A stretch of 64,000 bases of DNA, taken from the NCBI RefSeq assembly GCF_020217465.1, contig NZ_CP084115.1, forward strand, positions 496,001 through 560,000. The letters run 5' to 3'. The stretch comes from Cobetia amphilecti (GTDB lineage Bacteria; Pseudomonadota; Gammaproteobacteria; Pseudomonadales; Halomonadaceae). The position numbers were made by a program, and so were the translations under genes. Every line of letters begins with the position of its first letter. Position 1 is the stretch's first letter. Under the pieces are notes generated by a model, which was not told the origin of the DNA, ran no database searches, and worked only from the letters and a program-made list of their open reading frames with translations. Below are positions 63,065 through 64,000 of the stretch, one piece after another.

Positions 63065-63146
63065 GTGCCTGGACGAAAGGCGCCACCGGGGCTGGTATCC
63101 TGTGCTGGCGTAGCTCCACCGCTCATCATTTCCCGAGGATGCCCAC

Positions 63147-63719
63147 ATGATCTCTTCACTCGACGCCTTGCGCCGTGGCCTGCAGGCCACGCCTGCCCGC
63201 CAGCTGATGCTGTGCGCTCTGCTGGCGACACCCTGGCTGTCGCTCAGTGCGGCCCACGCCGAGTCCGGCATGCCCGCCAGTAGCGCCACGCCGGAGATTC
63301 GCGTCCCGCTGGTCTCGCTGGAGGCCCTGCGTCTGGCGCCGGTGGTCTCACCGCAGGGCGAGGCGCTGGGCAAGGTCGAGGATGTGCTCAGTGATACGCG
63401 TGGTCAGATCCATCGCCTGCTGATTCGCCCTGACGGCGGTGACAAGGCGGCCAGCATCGACTTCGCGCGCTTTACCCGTGAGGCGGTCAGTGACCCGCTG
63501 GCGGCTGAGGCCCCCGGCGATATCCGTTACCGTCTGGTGCTCGACATGACGCCGGAGCAGCTGACGGCCCGCGCGGACCAGCCGCTTTCCAATCGCCTGT
63601 CACGCCAGCTGGAACGCAGCATGGGGGAGGTCGGCAATGGGCTGGACACCTTCCGCAATCAGGCGGCGGAGGTGCTGCGTTCACTGGGCAAGCAGCTTGA
63701 AGGTGAGGGCGATCGATAG
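63147..63719 (+). CDS. Secreted PRC-barrel-like protein
   Basis: 190 residues with GAGG before the ATG. A signal peptide (about 1-39, ending AAHA-E) precedes a PRC-barrel-like core (LRLAPVVSPQGEALGKVEDV, then LSDTRGQIHRLLIRPDGG) and a helical, charged C-terminus. Related in plan to the PRC-barrel gene at 52681-53238, though not close in sequence. The match is by pattern. It is followed 41 nt later by the endonuclease V gene and may share its transcript. Confidence 0.7.
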   Translation: MISSLDALRRGLQATPARQLMLCALLATPWLSLSAAHAESGMPASSATPEIRVPLVSLEALRLAPVVSPQGEALGKVEDVLSDTRGQIHRLLIRPDGGDKAASIDFARFTREAVSDPLAAEAPGDIRYRLVLDMTPEQLTARADQPLSNRLSRQLERSMGEVGNGLDTFRNQAAEVLRSLGKQLEGEGDR

Positions 63720-63760
63720 CATCTGGTGGAGAGAGACCCGCAACCGCCGAGAGGGAATGC

Positions 63761-64000
63761 ATGAGTGAGTGGATGACAGCACTGCACGATTGGAATCTCG
63801 ACCCTGCCGCCGCCGTTGCCAAGCAACGCGAAATGGCCACTCGACTGACACTGACACCGCCCTGGGGAGCAAGCCCCGGCGAGTGGCCAGCGACCATCAC
63901 AGGGGTCGATATCGGCTTCGAGGATGGGGGCGAGGTGACACGCGCGGCGGTGGTGACGCTGGATCTGGCGACGCTGGAGCCCCTCGAGCAGCAGCTGATC
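63761..64000 (+). CDS. nfi: Endonuclease V, N-terminal part (runs off the window)
   Basis: The first 80 codons are visible, with GAGAGGG before the ATG. An N-terminal helix (DWNLDPAAAVAKQREMATRL) is followed by TITGVDIGFEDGGEVTRAAV, which contains the first catalytic Asp of the Endonuclease V family and its beta-strands. The enzyme cuts DNA next to deaminated bases such as inosine. The remaining active-site residues lie beyond position 64000. Confidence 0.85.
   Translation, partial: MSEWMTALHDWNLDPAAAVAKQREMATRLTLTPPWGASPGEWPATITGVDIGFEDGGEVTRAAVVTLDLATLEPLEQQLI

Overview
The window is a GC-rich (about 60% or more) gammaproteobacterial chromosome segment. Gene content and order fit a halophile of the Halomonadaceae (Halomonas/Cobetia type). 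It carries two near-identical BCCT osmolyte transporters, a full glycine-betaine demethylation pathway, an NhaC-type Na+/H+ antiporter, a cytochrome bo3 operon and small secreted DUF4168/PRC-barrel proteins. No phage, transposase, plasmid or CRISPR genes were seen. The genus assignment is an inference.

0-16.7 kb: the tail of dgcA, then dgcB-etfA-etfB (dimethylglycine demethylation), a secreted DUF4174 protein, a secreted DUF4168 protein, and an NAD-dependent formate dehydrogenase (fdsGB fusion plus fdsA) bracketed by two paralogous BCCT transporters, followed by a flavin reductase family gene. 16.7-23 kb: a 1.4-kb non-coding stretch and cyoABCDE. 23-37.6 kb: gbcA and gbcB (divergent; betaine monooxygenase), an NhaC antiporter, an AEC permease, and glyA-soxB-soxD-soxA-soxG-purU. 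Together these form an almost complete route: betaine is imported (BCCT), demethylated to dimethylglycine (GbcAB), sarcosine (DgcAB with its ETF) and glycine (SoxBDAG), glycine is turned into serine (GlyA), and the released one-carbon units leave as formate (PurU) to be oxidised to CO2 with NADH formation (Fds). A 35-bp element with the same spacing and 23 of 24 matching bases lies upstream of both the nhaC gene and glyA and is a candidate pathway operator.

37.7-51.2 kb: an iron island, all on the minus strand: a FhuB/FhuD/FhuC-type hydroxamate importer, an ECF sigma factor, a fused acyltransferase-NIS synthetase (BibC-like), an N-hydroxylase, a PLP decarboxylase and a TonB-dependent receptor, with Fur-box-like sequences. 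The gene set predicts a cadaverine- or putrescine-based dihydroxamate siderophore of the bisucaberin type.

51.4-64 kb: a YceI-like periplasmic protein, a tRNA-Ile2(CAU), a PRC-barrel protein, three consecutive tiny zinc-ribbon proteins each followed by its own terminator, an M23 peptidase (MepM-like), a LysR regulator, a glutathionyl-hydroquinone reductase, a YaiI/DUF188 protein, a DEAD-box helicase, a second PRC-like protein and the start of endonuclease V.

A feature that cuts across the window is the large number of short direct tandem repeats (mostly 14-18 bp units, 2-6 copies, each locus with its own sequence) sitting at or just past gene ends.
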